Source: Carallia brachiata
Lineage: Eukaryota; Streptophyta; Magnoliopsida; Malpighiales; Rhizophoraceae
Assembly: GCA_021464245.1 (NCBI GenBank)
Contig: JADCRB010000072.1
Span: 2,192,055-2,256,054, forward strand
Reading direction: 5' to 3'
DNA: 64,000 bases
Shown here: positions 1 to 12,800 of the stretch, piece after piece
Layout: each line of letters begins with the position of its first letter
How positions within the stretch are numbered: position 1 is the first letter of the stretch
The notes under the pieces: model-generated
What the model saw: only the letters and a program-made list of their open reading frames with translations
Databases searched by the model: none
What the model was told of the DNA's origin: nothing
Program-made: the position numbers and the translations under genes

Positions 1-2355
1 TAGTGTGTTGTAGGATAATATATTCTAATTTTAATCTCCAATCACTTTCATGGTGTCCCGTATCCAAATTAGGCCTTTTCATTTAGAAGTGGGACAATAA
101 AATGTTTATCCGGAATCAATACTAGGATGGAATATAATGATCTTCGCTATCCAGGTCTTTGGCGAACTGCCGATGAGAGTTTGGATTTGTTGGATAGCGG
201 CTTAAATAACAGTAGATTAATCATTTCTTTCCCTACCGACGACATCCTTTTTGCTGTAATTAATTTGTTGCTGTTAACATGTGATGGACAGATGATGACC
301 CCTTATGCCATTGTTCTTAGTTATTGTTCCAAGGGGATAACATATTTTATATAAGTAAAACTATATAAATACGCTTAAGTAGCGGTACAGCTGACGTCTG
401 ACAATTTATTTAGTTTTTAACTAATTAATGACCTATATCATTTCATTGCTAATTTAAAGTCAAAAAGTTTTTTTTTTCATTTCATATTGTCATTTTAATC
501 CAATAATGGATATTACATATGATTTGAGAACTGCAGCCAAAATGCAATATTAGCTAAGTTAATATTAAAAAATCTTTTTAACCTCATATGGTAATCTTAA
601 CATCTATAAACTTCCGAATAAAGAAATAAGATGGCTTTTGTGGTCTTCTAAATTAAATATGTTTCACTTGCTTGCTAATCATTAAGTGCAATTCTAGACT
701 TCTTGAATTTAGGCTCAAACTAATACTAAAATAACGCTCTATTATTGAATTATTTACACCCAATTAACAATAATGTCATTTGAACTTATAATTGTAATTC
801 GTACGTAACTATCACAACACATATTAAGTAATCAACAAATATTTTCTCTTGGATTTTATGTAATATTTTGATTTACGGCTTTACTGCAGGGTGGAAAATG
901 TGTGGGAGACGTACAATCTGTCAAATTGTTCCTATACTCTTTTTTTTTTGTTTTTTGAATTCAAAAGCCTTTTTTATTAAAGTATTGGGGTGTTTAGTTT
1001 TACTGATAGATGCTGTTGTTTGTTATTACGAGTAAAAAACTAAGGATAACGGTGGTGTTTAGTTAATATTTTTTAAAGTCTGCTGTGATATCTTCCACAA
1101 AATGCTGTTGGTTGAAAAAATAAGTTTGGATTATTTTTTTATTCTCAATAACTGATAATTATATAAGTACAAAATTACCCCTTAGTAAAAGAGACAAAAG
1201 TACACCGCCCAGCAGGAACAGAATGGGACCACTTGCCCCTTGTGCCGTTGTGCGTACAATTGCAACACAAATATTTTTTCTTTCGTCTTTGACCGTTTAC
1301 GCACGAGCTGAACCAGAAACAGTACGTGCATATTACAAGAAAAATATTATTTTTTTTCAGCACAACGATGCGGTACTTCAAAAATGATGCTAATGCAATT
1401 TTAACCTTTCTGTTTTTTCTTTTTTTATTTTTATTTTCAATTATTTATGCTCTAGTCATCGATATTCTTATCTTTGAGATAGAAAAAGATTTAACAATAA
1501 ATTGAATAATTTAAATTTTTAATTTTAAGGCAATTTTGTGAGAAAATAATTTTTTAAAAAAGATCTTGATTTCAATTAATTTTATTAATTAAATTCAACC
1601 ACACCTCAAAGTAAAACTTTTTTTACTATAATCATAGTTATTTAATTTTTTTATTTATTATAAATTTTAATTAAACTTAAATCATACATTTAATGAATTT
1701 TTTATAGATAAACATAATGTCTAAAATAATCATTTTATTATTTAATATTAATTTAACTAAATATTATTATTTTATTTTACTCATTAATAGCAACAATTTG
1801 TAATAATTATCAGTAATAACAATTTACAATTCCTATATCACGTCAAAGCACATTCACTGCCTTACAAAGGAGTTTTTTCCCCTCAAACTACTAGCAAGTC
1901 TATTATTTCGATAGAAATATCACCTTTTTCCAATAGTTCAATAAGCCTCACCCTTTTTTTCTACGGATTTCGTACTCGAAAATGAAATTTATTATTGAAA
2001 CGTACTTTTAATTACTGTACCGAATTAGATGCTTTTTTTTGGTTGATAGTCTATTTTGGATTGATAAAAAATTATAAAAAAAAAATTGTTTGGATTAATA
2101 GAAAGTTATGAAAAAAAAATGATTAGAAGATTCTGAAATAGAAAATAAATAGTAATTTATAAAAAAAAATTAATTATTTGGATGGATGAAAAATAAATTA
2201 TAAAATTATAAAAAAATAATACAATAATAATAATATTTTTTTTATTTTTTTATTTTCTTTTCATTTTCATTTTCTTTATTTTTTTTCATCAAACCAAGCA
2301 AGCTATAAGTGCGACCACAAGCACACTATCTAAAGAAGAGAAGGACAAAAAGTAC
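1..2355. other. AT-rich intergenic DNA upstream of the aquaporin gene
   Basis: No gene is recognised. The stretch is very AT-rich with many A and T runs. Short open frames at 127-354 (+) and 1175-1381 (-) have no recognisable domain and no convincing start context. The last few hundred bases are likely to contain the aquaporin promoter. Confidence 0.6.
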
Positions 2356-2360
2356 TTCAC

Positions 2361-2368
2361 ATATATAT
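2361..2368 (+). promoter_or_regulatory. Possible TATA box of the NIP2 aquaporin gene
   Basis: An ATATATAT run lies about 180 bases before the ATG at 2546, in the range expected for a TATA box followed by a leader of roughly 150 bases. The leader is pyrimidine-rich and then ends in a run of about 20 A residues just before the ATG. Alternating AT is common in this DNA, so this is only a candidate. Confidence 0.3.
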
Positions 2369-2545
2369 CCATGTAAGGTAGGATGGGCTACTGTCTCCTG
2401 CAATTTAAGGATTCTGACGTTAACCCTCAAATACATTTCAGCTTTTGAACAGCTTCTTTTTTTTTTCTTTTTTCTCGTTCCATCATTTCTGCAAGGCTCT
2501 GTTCTGTCAGCCAAGAAAGAAAAAAAAAAAAAAAAAGAAAAGAAT

Positions 2546-5500
2546 ATGGCGACAATAGACTCAAACCTCAACCAATTCGCTCCCGAAGAAGATCCGGTCG
2601 GCTTAGCGGAAAACCAGAAATCCAAGAAGCCTTCTTTATCTGTTGTTAAACGTGCATACGACCAGCATTATCCTCCTGGTTTTCTCAGAAAGGTATATTT
2701 CACTTGTTGTCCTAATTCACTCTTTCTTCCTATAATGTAAAGCTCATAACTTTGCAAGGAAACAAACATTTAGCAAGGAAAGCTCATCATAAATGACTTT
2801 CCCAATTGTCCAAAAGCTATTCTTTTTTTTTTTTAATCTTGTTTGTTAACGCGTAAGTTTTGTTAATCAACTACAGGTAGTGGCAGAAGTCATAGCAACA
2901 TATCTGTTGGTGTTTGTGACATGTGGGGCTGCTGCTATTAGCGCAAGCGATGAGCGGAGAGTGTCAAAGTTAGGAGCCTCAGTCGCAGGTGGGCTGGTAG
3001 TTACCGTGATGATCTACGCGGTTGGCCACATCTCTGGTGCCCACATGAACCCGGCGGTCACTACTGCTTTTGCTGCTTTCAGGCATTTTCCTTGGAAACA
3101 GGTACAAGTAACTTCTTTTTTCGCACCCAAAAAAAAAAAACCCCACATCTTTCAGCTTTCTTTATTTTATTTTATTTTTTTAATTGTAGTAGTCATAAGT
3201 TCAAGTAATCACTGCAACTAACGTTAAAATTAATAGTCAAAATTATTTTTGTTAGTCAACATGACTTTAATCATAGAAAATTTTACCAAAAAGAGGGGAA
3301 GAAAAGCAATTGTTGCTTCATCTTGAATTTTAGAAAATATATAGAAACTGTATCGTTAATTTATTTTCTTCAAAATAATTCCTTCTACTGTAGAAAAAAA
3401 AAGCACGCTGATCGTACACATATACAAAATTAATGAACCGCATGTTAACACTGGGTTTACAGATTAAGAACGCTCAATAATTAATGAGATGTTTTTTCTT
3501 TTTTTGATCAAAATGAAATGTTTTTTTGTGCGAAAAGTTTGAAAGCCAACATAACTTTACATGATTTGGTATGGACTAACAAAACATACACCATGAACGT
3601 TTGGTGATAGGCCCCAGACACCAACATGACGGTGCAGTGTGGGTCCTGGGGGTAATCGGAACCGCAGCTTCCATGTCGATTCAGGTTTTCATTCGGCCTC
3701 ATCCAGCCACAAAAAATTAAAAAAAATGAAGAGAAATTGAGCGGAATATTGCAAACCAAGAAATGTGGTTGAATTATTGGATTCATCATTTATTGTCCAG
3801 CGGAGTGAAAAATGGGATAGTGAAGGTTTCGGTAGGTCCAAAGTGAGAATCTCAGGCCCGCTGAACTTTGCCCCCCCCCCCCCCGCTCTAACAACTCGAT
3901 TTGGATTAAAGAAAAAAATAAATATTTATGAAAGACACATGCATGACTCTCGAGCCTGTTCCCTGGTCTGTTATTAAATCTTTCTTTTTTTTGTTTTTCA
4001 CGATAGTTCTTTGTTTCTAAAAATAAAGAAGGGAGGGGCTACGTGCACCGAGGCCGATGCACACAAAAGGCGCACTGGTTGAGGCAGTACCAATATTTTA
4101 ATATTTCTTGTTATTTAATAAAAAATTTAAATTTAAATTTAACTGAATATTATTTTAAAATATAAAATATAGATACTCTATAAAATTTTTTAATTTAAAA
4201 AAAAAATTTATTAATACAATATAAAAAATAATTATTATATTCTTATATGTACGAATCTAGGGAGAGTATGTATATTTAATATTTTCAAATAAAGAATTAT
4301 ATAAGATAAGATACATGCTACACGCACAGAATATAGACTGCACGAATAGAATCAGTATTTCAATGATTCAATTCAATTCGGAAGAAAAATAGTTCAGCCA
4401 AACGTCTGATGATTTTGTTTCTGATGGAAACTCTCTAATGGTTTTTAAATTATGATAATTCTTGTCTTACTAGGCATAGGCGTATTGCTTCAGGCGAGGT
4501 AGATTCCTAAAGGTGGTTGACTATTTTGCCTTCTTGTTTTGATTTTATTTTAGAAAATACTTTATGATACAATTTCATGAATGTAAATGCACACAAAATT
4601 TTTTTTATACTACATATAAAATATTGTACACTACATGTAAGAAATATTTAATACAACCATATAAAATCATAAAAATTTCTTTTGTGGCATAAAAAAATTA
4701 TCAATGAATTATAAAACACATATGTAGTGTCGTTTTGTCTATATGTATCCATTAAAATCGTGCATCTATGTACTCCTGACGTGTATCCATTAAAATCGTG
4801 CATAATCGTGCATCTATGTACTCCTGACGTGTATCCATTAAAATCGTGCATCTATGTACTCCTGATGCGTATCCATTAAAATCGTGCATCTATGTACTCC
4901 TTTCCCCTTTTTTTCCCTCTCTGTCGTCTTAAAAAACAAAAAAAGTTCTAATAATGATATGTGGCATCATTTGGAGCCTGCTCCCTGATTTTGTCTAGCA
5001 AGTCATTCTGCACTTGAATGAGGACAGCAACCGTCTCTTACACTTGTCGGCGACTTAGGGCATCTGCCACCTAATTTTGGATTGACTTAGACTAAGCAAC
5101 AAGAGTTGCATAGCAAACCCAAGGCTTGGAACATATGCAGTTGTTTTTTTTATATCAGTCCTCTATATTATTTGTAGCACATAAGAGTTTTTATTAAGGA
5201 CCAATAACTTATATCTCAAATAATATTGGAGTCATTTTAAAAAATGAAAGTCTCAAATTCAAATTTTAATCAAAATTAATTAACTAAAAAAACCTTCATA
5301 AAAGGCAAACTCTTTTTTTTTTTTTTTAACACACAGATGACAAACAGACTAAGCCTGAGCATTCCAACTCATCAAAGCGGAAAATCAAGGGATTTGGCCA
5401 CTCTAGCCCACCAGTCAACCAGACTAAGCCTGGTTGGTTAAAAAAGCAAGTTCTCTTGAATTAGAGTATTGAGTTCTTTTTCATGCCTTCATCAAACAGC

Positions 5501-6521
5501 GGGAAAACAGGGGGACTGCTTATTGCTTGAGAAGATTGGCAGTTAATTATTTGCAGGAGTGACCTAAGTCTAAAACTTGTATCTCCCTATTCTCTTGGTC
5601 TTGGATTGGCCACAACAAAAAAAAAAAAAAAAAAGAAATGAGGCGTGGAATGCCCTTGCAGGTACCATTTTATGCAGTAGCTCAACTAACAGGAGCAATA
5701 TCTGCGGCTTTTACACTGAGGGTGCTGCTTCACCCCATAAAACATGTCGGCACTACCTCACCCTCTGGAACAGATTTTCAAGCTCTAGTCATGGAAGTTG
5801 TTGTGACCTTTTCTATGATGTTCGTGACTTCAGCCGTGGCAACCGACACCAAAGCTGTAAGCTTCATGCAAATGTGAAAATTTTCTCGAAGTTTCCTTGA
5901 ATGTTTTAATGATTGGCTTCCGTATTTTGTAGATTGGAGAGCTGGCAGGCATTGCAGTTGGCTCTGCGGTATGCATTACATCCATCTTGGCCGGGTAAGT
6001 GACATTAGAAATTATTTCCATGGATGCCACTCGTTTATAGACAGATCTAAGTTACCTAGATTAACCAGTAGCACGTCCGTTGTCCGAATCAACTGGACCC
6101 ATGATGCACTGGAATGGCATATAATACCACGTTTATGGACAAGGTCTAGCTACTATTGACAATGTCATGTTAAGTACCTGAGCCCACAAAATTCTAATAA
6201 TCAATTCCTGCAAGATTAGAACTTCAGACGCAAGCCACTCACAACCTGTCTAGTTTTATCCACAGACCAGTATCAGGTGGTTCTATGAATCCAGCAAGGA
6301 CATTAGGACCAGCCATTGCTAGTGAATACTACAAGGGAATATGGGTGTACGTGGCTGGACCATTGACAGGAACGCTACTTGGAGCTTGGTCTTACACTCT
6401 GATAAGGGAGACAGAAAAACCAGTCCATGCAATTTCTCCACGTTCCTTTTCACTCAAACTCCGCAGCTTGAGAAGCAACGAGGAGGAAGTTCCCAATACA
6501 GACCCGCTCAACGCTCTGTGA
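2546..6521 (+). CDS. NIP2-1: NIP2-type aquaporin (silicon/metalloid channel), five exons
   Basis: Encodes a 294-aa major intrinsic protein of the plant NIP2 subgroup (Lsi1-like), plasma-membrane channels that pass silicic acid and related metalloid acids. Exons read from GT-AG borders and frame: 2546-2692, 2877-3101, 5662-5856, 5933-5994 and 6266-6521; the first three are phase 0 and exon 4 ends in a split Gly codon. Both NPA boxes are canonical (residues 107-109 and 218-220). The aromatic/arginine filter aligns as G87, S206, G215, R221, the GSGR set that defines NIP2. Exactly 108 residues separate the two NPA boxes, the spacing reported for silicon-permeable NIPs. The N-terminus (about 45 aa) and the Ser/Arg-rich C-terminus are cytosolic tails as usual, and total length is normal. 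No stop or frameshift was found. Intron 2 is long (2560 bases). Transport of silicon is inferred from filter and spacing, not shown. Confidence 0.93.
3871..3884. repeat. C14 homopolymer in intron 2 of the aquaporin gene
   Basis: Fourteen consecutive C residues are followed by GCTC. On the transcribed RNA this is a C run inside the 2.56-kb intron. It is probably length-variable. Confidence 0.8.
4743..4900. repeat. 38-bp minisatellite inside aquaporin intron 2
   Basis: About four head-to-tail copies of a 38-base unit containing ATCCATTAAAATCGTGCATC and ending CTATGTACTCCTGACG. The second copy carries a 10-base internal duplication (ATAATCGTGC), and the last ends in TACTCCTTTCC. Copies are nearly identical, which suggests recent expansion. 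A short minus-strand open frame here is only a by-product of the repeat. Confidence 0.9.
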
Positions 6522-7209
6522 TGACAGGCCATTAAACCATGAGGTTTGTGGCTGTTTCCAGCACTTGAATATGTGGGCATTTCCTCGTGGAGCCCCTAAG
6601 TTTTATCAGGTATCAACAACTCTGTAGCCCTGTATCTCTGTAAATTAGGATTAGCGGGGTGCTGCAGTTCCAAAATGGAATTCTAAAGGCTTGCAGGATG
6701 CTGTTCTTGTGTTCAGTTGAAATTGTTCAAGCTCAAGTGCACTTTCTACCAGGCACCAAAAACTACATTAATGCAGCATTCAAGGGCATCAGTATGGTTT
6801 AACCATAGCCGATTGTCGATGACAGTTGCATCTGTAACCTTTTAAATTCATAAAACCTCCAAACGAAAGAGTTTGACGTCAAAATCGCAAAAATACCTAT
6901 GCTCCCCTTCAACTGAAGGAATAGACATGACCAATCGAGGTGGATGCCTTATTGCTGTCTGGTGGAACAAAATCCTAATAAAGGAGAACTACAGCTACAA
7001 TTGCTCTCCAAGTTCATTAAAGAAAATGACTGCTCAACATAAAATCAAGGATCGTAGGTCTAGAGGCCCTACACAAGAGGCAGCTCTCAAACCATATCAA
7101 GTTATGTTGAAAATAATAGATTAAGTCTTCAAGGCTTGGTACTTATATTAAATGCCTACCAGAAATGAAACAAGCCAAAAGAAAGACAATGAACTAAAAA
7201 TGGTTCAAA
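6522..7209. other. 3' flank of the aquaporin gene
   Basis: Holds the likely aquaporin 3' UTR and about 350 bases of spacer before the SMC4-derived repeat begins. An open frame at 6873-7124 (+) shows no recognisable domain. No other gene seen. Confidence 0.5.
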
Positions 7210-7430
7210 CTGTTTAAAAATAAATATCGAATTGAAATTTGCAAATTCTATATATGTACACAAGTCAAACTTGTACAAAAGAAATGGCAATGGAATTGTA
7301 CCTTAATCCAATTCATCCTCAGAAATGCATCAAGCATCTTTTTCACATACCACGAAACTTCCTGGGTTAATGATGATGCTCTTGGTACAGTTATCAAAAT
7401 TTTAGATCCCAACAAGTCCATCTGCCAACA

Positions 7431-9830
7431 CAAACATGTTTCTAAGGCTACAACAAGCAATAAAACATTACAAACAGAGAACAACTTGACTAACCATACG
7501 TCAGCAACTCAACAGAAACCCATAGGGGCCATCCCGACCTTATTATAATAAATCGTGTGTCCTTGGTCCTATCCTTGACATGATGTCTTTGGAATCTGGT
7601 ACTCCATGCGGCATGGTGCATGCAGCATAGGAGTTAATAGGGAAAGGAGATGAAAGTAAAACACAGCAATTATGCAAACATAAAGTATGTAGACTCAATA
7701 GAAACCCATAGAGGCCATCCCGACTTTATTGTAATAAATCGTGCGCCCTTGGTCCTATCCTTGACATAATATCTTCAGAATCTGGTACTCCATGTGGCGT
7801 AGGGCATGCGACACAGGAGTTAATAGGGAAAAGAGATGAAAATAAAACACAGCAATTATGCAAACATAAAGAAATGTAGAAGATTACCTAGAGCACCATC
7901 AATTTCATCCATCACATATGGCAGCATAGACTTGAAGTGACGAAGTGCAAAAACAAGGGCTAATGACCTGAGAATCTGAAGATAACACACCAATAGCGCC
8001 ATTAGCGAGCTAAAAAAAAAGCATGCAGTTGCCGGATACTATGCGGCCGTGCTTCACATGGATATCTGTGCAATTAGAGAAGCAGATAGTAACATTTCAA
8101 GAAATCTACTTTTCACCACCAGATAGATTGGCTATGTTCTTTCAGCTCTTCTTTGGTGATCTGACAGTGAAAACAACATGTTCTGAGAATGGATCTAAAG
8201 AATCAACTAGCTCAAGTTCTACAGAACCTCCACGTGTAATATCTGCAATGAAATTGACAGAAATAGAATGTGCAATAATTAAACATTAAGTGCTTATGTC
8301 CCATGTATGGATCACACATTCTTAGTAAGAACATTATGACGTGAGAGTAAAAGTTTTGTGTGACCCCAAAATTCTCATTAAAAGTTGAAGGGAAAATTTC
8401 TCAAACAACAATCAAAACAAGATTGAATCATAGATAATAAATTCATACTCTGCAATTGAATCAAGGTTCAGGTTCATGTCTTCCGGTTGTGCTTCCAGGA
8501 CTGCTACCTTTTCAGGGGGCTTTTTAGATCGCAGGCACTAGCAAGAGTCTTGTCTGCCATTGTCAATCATAGCATCTCAGTGTCCACTAGATCTTTCTGA
8601 ATTCTGCAACCAAGAAACAATGCATGCAAGCTTTAAGATCATATTAAGCTACTAATATCCATTACCTTTCTCAAATAACTTACTATTCCATATGGTGCAC
8701 GAGAACAGTTTGCAAGTCATCCAGCCTTTTCGTGCCACTTACTGCCAACACAAACATGTTGTTTCTAAGGCTGCAACAGGCAATAAAACATTAAAAACAG
8801 AGAACAACATGACTAACTATAGCATCAGCAACTCAGTAGAAACCCATGGAGGCCATCCCGACCTTATTATAATAAATCGTGTGTCATTGGTCCTATCTTT
8901 GACATAATGTCGAACAATAGAAATATTTTCAGAACTGGTACTCCATGTGGCATAGGGCATGTGGTGTAAGAGTTAATAGGGAAAAGAGACGAAAGTAAAA
9001 CGCAGCAATTATGCAAACATAAGGAAATGCAGAAGATTACCTAGAGCAGCATCAATTTCATCCATCACATATGGTGGCATAGACTTGTGGTGATGAATTG
9101 CAAAAAGAAGGGCTAATGAGCTGAGAGCCTGAAGATAGCACACAAATATCACCATAGGCAAGCAAAAAAAAAGGCATGCAGTTGCTGTATACCATGCTGC
9201 TATGCTTCACGGATATTTATACAATTAGACAAGCAGATACTAACATTTCAAGATGCCACCATTTTACCACCCGATAGATTGCCTATATTCTTCGAGCTCT
9301 TCTTTGGTGATCTGACAGTGAAAACAACACCTTCTGAGAATGGATCCAGAGAATCAACTAGCTCAAGTTTAACATCACCACCAAATGTAATCATCTGCAA
9401 TGAAATCAACAGAAATATAATGTGTAATAGTTAAACATTAGGTCCTCATGTCCCATGTATAGATCACACATTCTTAGTAAGAACATAGAAATGTGAGACC
9501 AAAGCTTTCGTGTGGCCGCAAAATTCTCATTAAGTTGAAGGGAAAATTTTCAAACAACAATTAGAGCAAGATTCAATCATATAGAACAAATTCATCCTCT
9601 ATGATTGAATCAAGATTGAGGTTCATCTCTTCCAGTTGTGCTTCCAGGAGTGCTACCTTTTCGAGGGCCCCTTTTAGGTCATAGCCATTAGCAAGAGTCT
9701 CGTCTGCCAATGTCAATCGAAGCTTCTTGGGGTCCACTAGATCTTTCTGAATTCTGCAACCAAGAAACAATTAATCCAAGGTTCAAGATCATATTAAGCT
9801 ACAAACTCCTTGTGGCCCCTTCTTCATATC
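7431..9830 (-). repeat. Three tandem partial copies of the SMC4 3' end within unit B
   Basis: The terminal exons and their introns are repeated head to tail: a short partial copy (about 7431-7690), a second (about 7691-8740) and a third (about 8741-9830). The marker is an intron segment with GAAACCCATAGAGGCCATCC near 7510, 7690 and 8840. Copies two and three each carry a signature exon, a Walker B exon and an IQKDLVDP-type coil exon. In copy two the conserved Trp of KKSWKNIANLSGG is a TGA stop (near 8135); in copy three it is Ser and SGGEK has become SGGK. Edges are by eye, to about 20 bases. Confidence 0.8.
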
Positions 9831-12800
9831 TTGTAATTTGTAGTCAACATCAACCTGTGCTGGGACAAGATATTAAAATGCCATTCTAGAAGCAGAAAAG
9901 GAAAGTGTGAATATTCTAACCCCCACTCCTCACAAATCCCTCTGGCAGCCTTTTGTCAAACACTTCCTTATGTTGCTCAATCGGCTGCAACAGAGCAAAA
10001 GAATGGCATATGCTGGTTACAGAACTTTACCACAAGAGAATCACCATGGTTGACAGTAAGTCAACTGAAAACAAATAACCAGACCTTCTATTCTTATAGT
10101 TCTCTTGAACTTCAAATGCCTTCATTTCTATTTCTTTAAATATGGCTCTGATTTTTCTGTTCTTCTGCATAAGTCGTTCCTTTTCCTTCTTTAACTCTTC
10201 CATCCCTGTTGTAAACTTCTTTATCATTTTCTGACCTGTATCATTCTGAACCTAGTGACAGTTAATCTTTGTGGAAGTTTTGTCAGTGTCCTTAGCGGGA
10301 AACATGAGTCAGTGCAGATACTACATTTAGTAGAAATATTTGTAAGTGAAACCTTACAGATTGAATTTTGTTGACCTTCAACTTCTGTACTTTTAACCTT
10401 TCACCGCCAACATTTTCTATTTTACTCTCGAGCATCATAGCCTAAAATGATAAATTGTAATGGATAAATATAAACTGAACTATCAAAGAAAGTGGAATTG
10501 TACTTTTGAATTTGCTCTAGAGTAACTGGTATGTAGGCAAGCAAACAATATGAATTTTACTCACACACCTTCTCTCTTAGCTGTTTAGACCCTTGTACAA
10601 GCATATCAATCGCCTTTTCTTCTGCAGACATAATTTTCTTGAGCTCCTTGTGCCTGTCAATCTCATCCTTTCTTGGCCATGACGCAGCCTCCAAGGAAAC
10701 ACAATGCTTTTGAAGATAACCATGTTCCGAATTCTAGCTTTCAAACCGTGTGTAATAATACATTAGGAAACCGATTTGCCTTCCCAGCAATAAAGAGAAA
10801 CTTGTAAAAAAAAAAAAAAAAATAGCAGCACATTAACTCTTTCGGACATTTTTGCCAATTCCATCTCCAGGTGCAGGATTGCCTTCTCAGAGGCTTGCCA
10901 ATTGTTTGCTGCATCAAGAGTCCTACAATAGATACCATTTAATTTACTAATCACAGTAGAGAGGTCTTTCTCAGCACCTTGTAACTGCTTCTTCAGACAC
11001 ACGCCCGTTGAATTGATGTCCCCAGTTTACAACCCTGTGGCTTACTGCCTCCACCGCTCATCATACCAGATTTTTCAAAAAGTGCACCATCAAGAGTAAT
11101 CACACGTCCGAAGTCTAGGTTCACACCATGTGCTATCCATGTTGCCCACAAATTAATAGCGAATTCCAATCTAGTTAGTTTCATATCTCAAACAAGGTCC
11201 AATTTTATCCCAAAGTAAACCAAAAAAGCCAAACAATCTGTTTTATCTAGTATCTCTGGAAAAGAACCAAGCACGCTAGTCCTCGAAAGGATCATAACAT
11301 AGAAGAATCACCGCCTTTCCCGTTGTCAAAAATCCAAGGGCAATTTGGATCTAGTATATTAAAAGACAAAACAAAACAGCATCGTAATTAAACTAGCTTC
11401 TAATTTCTCTAGGTATCCTTCCAGCAACGCAGCATTCCTTCAGTAGCAAAAAAGACATCCTGAATTTTGGACACCAAATGTTCTTTACAAAGAAACATCT
11501 AAAAAAAAAATAATATCTTTCTGTTTATATTTAAAGACCCTCTTCTATGAAATAATGCTTAGAGGCACCCGACATAAACGGACACTGAATATACCTGATC
11601 AAGAACCTTTTCTACAACAGTGTTACCCAAAGCTGCAAATAATGCAAGTTTCATTCTTTCATCCTGAACCCAAACTAGGTCAATGAGGCGTGGAACTCCC
11701 TCTGAAGTGCTTATATTTTCCTTCAACTTCGGTGAAAGTCAACGCTTATCCTGTATTGAAGCAATGGCAAATATTGAATCCCAAAGCTCCAAAGCCATAA
11801 AAGACTACTGGAACTGGACAACCATATTGCCCAAGAAGAAAGGGCCAGTGAAACCTAAACACCACCTCCGCGCGGCATACAAGACCATAAAAACCTCATG
11901 AGTTTTAGATTTATATCTTACTCTTGTAGACAACTACTTTCAACCAAGATGTTGCAGTAACTAATTCCTTCAATCCAGAACACCTGTCACGTAGCAATGT
12001 CTTGGGGCAGCCTAACACATGATAAAAACTGATGCACATAGATAAAAGATGCCAGTTTGCTCTCACACAGTTAACAATTTTTCAGTCTGAAAAGTCTTCC
12101 CCTAAAATTTATTGTCATGCTCTTTACTTTGATTCAGCTAAACAAGTGCTTAGCCCCCTATCCCAGAAAGTGTTTCTACGTGCTAAGATATATGTGAGAA
12201 GTAACATAAACATATATAACTATTACCAATATCATGGAAGTCGCAACTCCTAGTTTCTCCCTTTGGAGCAGCTCCCAACATGCTTGGGCTCCGGCAGTGA
12301 TATCCACCACAACATCATATTTTGCTGCAACCATAAAAAAAGATTTATCAGGTAGTCATAGTTTATAACAAGAGCAGAGCATCTGGGTACATTCAGCTTC
12401 AGCACTGAGGAGGGGAAAAGAGTTTCCCAAACAAAACAAAAACACAAAAGATTTAAATAGAAAGCAAGATAATGTAATTTCAAGGCTCAAGCACACATAT
12501 AGCTTGCCACAAAAAATTATGGGGACAAGTAATCTACTGCCAATCTTTCAGTTTAATCCTGGAAAGATGGGATAAATAATTTGAATACAGATGCATCAGA
12601 GAATAAAAGGAACCCAAATGGCAATCTTTCATTGCAATTGGCAAGAAAAGGAAAATGTGGGTGATCCTCGTATGAACCAAGTATACTTCCTGGAAATGAC
12701 AGTAAAATTAATTTCAATCTCTCACCATCAATGGCTCCTAAATCTCCCTTGGGACCACATATGTTAGTTTCTCAAGCCTGCAAAATTGCTTTCAAGTCCG

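Noticed and set aside
4648..4851. Minus-strand open frame with repeated [15 protein letters not shown] peptide
   Set aside because: It is a shadow of the 38-bp minisatellite within the aquaporin intron.
4743..4900. Regular direct repeats resembling a CRISPR array
   Set aside because: The units abut with no unique spacers, and this is plant nuclear DNA; it is a minisatellite. The same applies to the 48-bp repeat at 23.75 kb.
9573..9770. Small protein with a coiled-coil-like segment as a separate gene
   Set aside because: It is one coiled-coil exon of the SMC4 remnant (LEAQLEEMNLNLDSI), bounded by intron-like sequence, not an independent gene.
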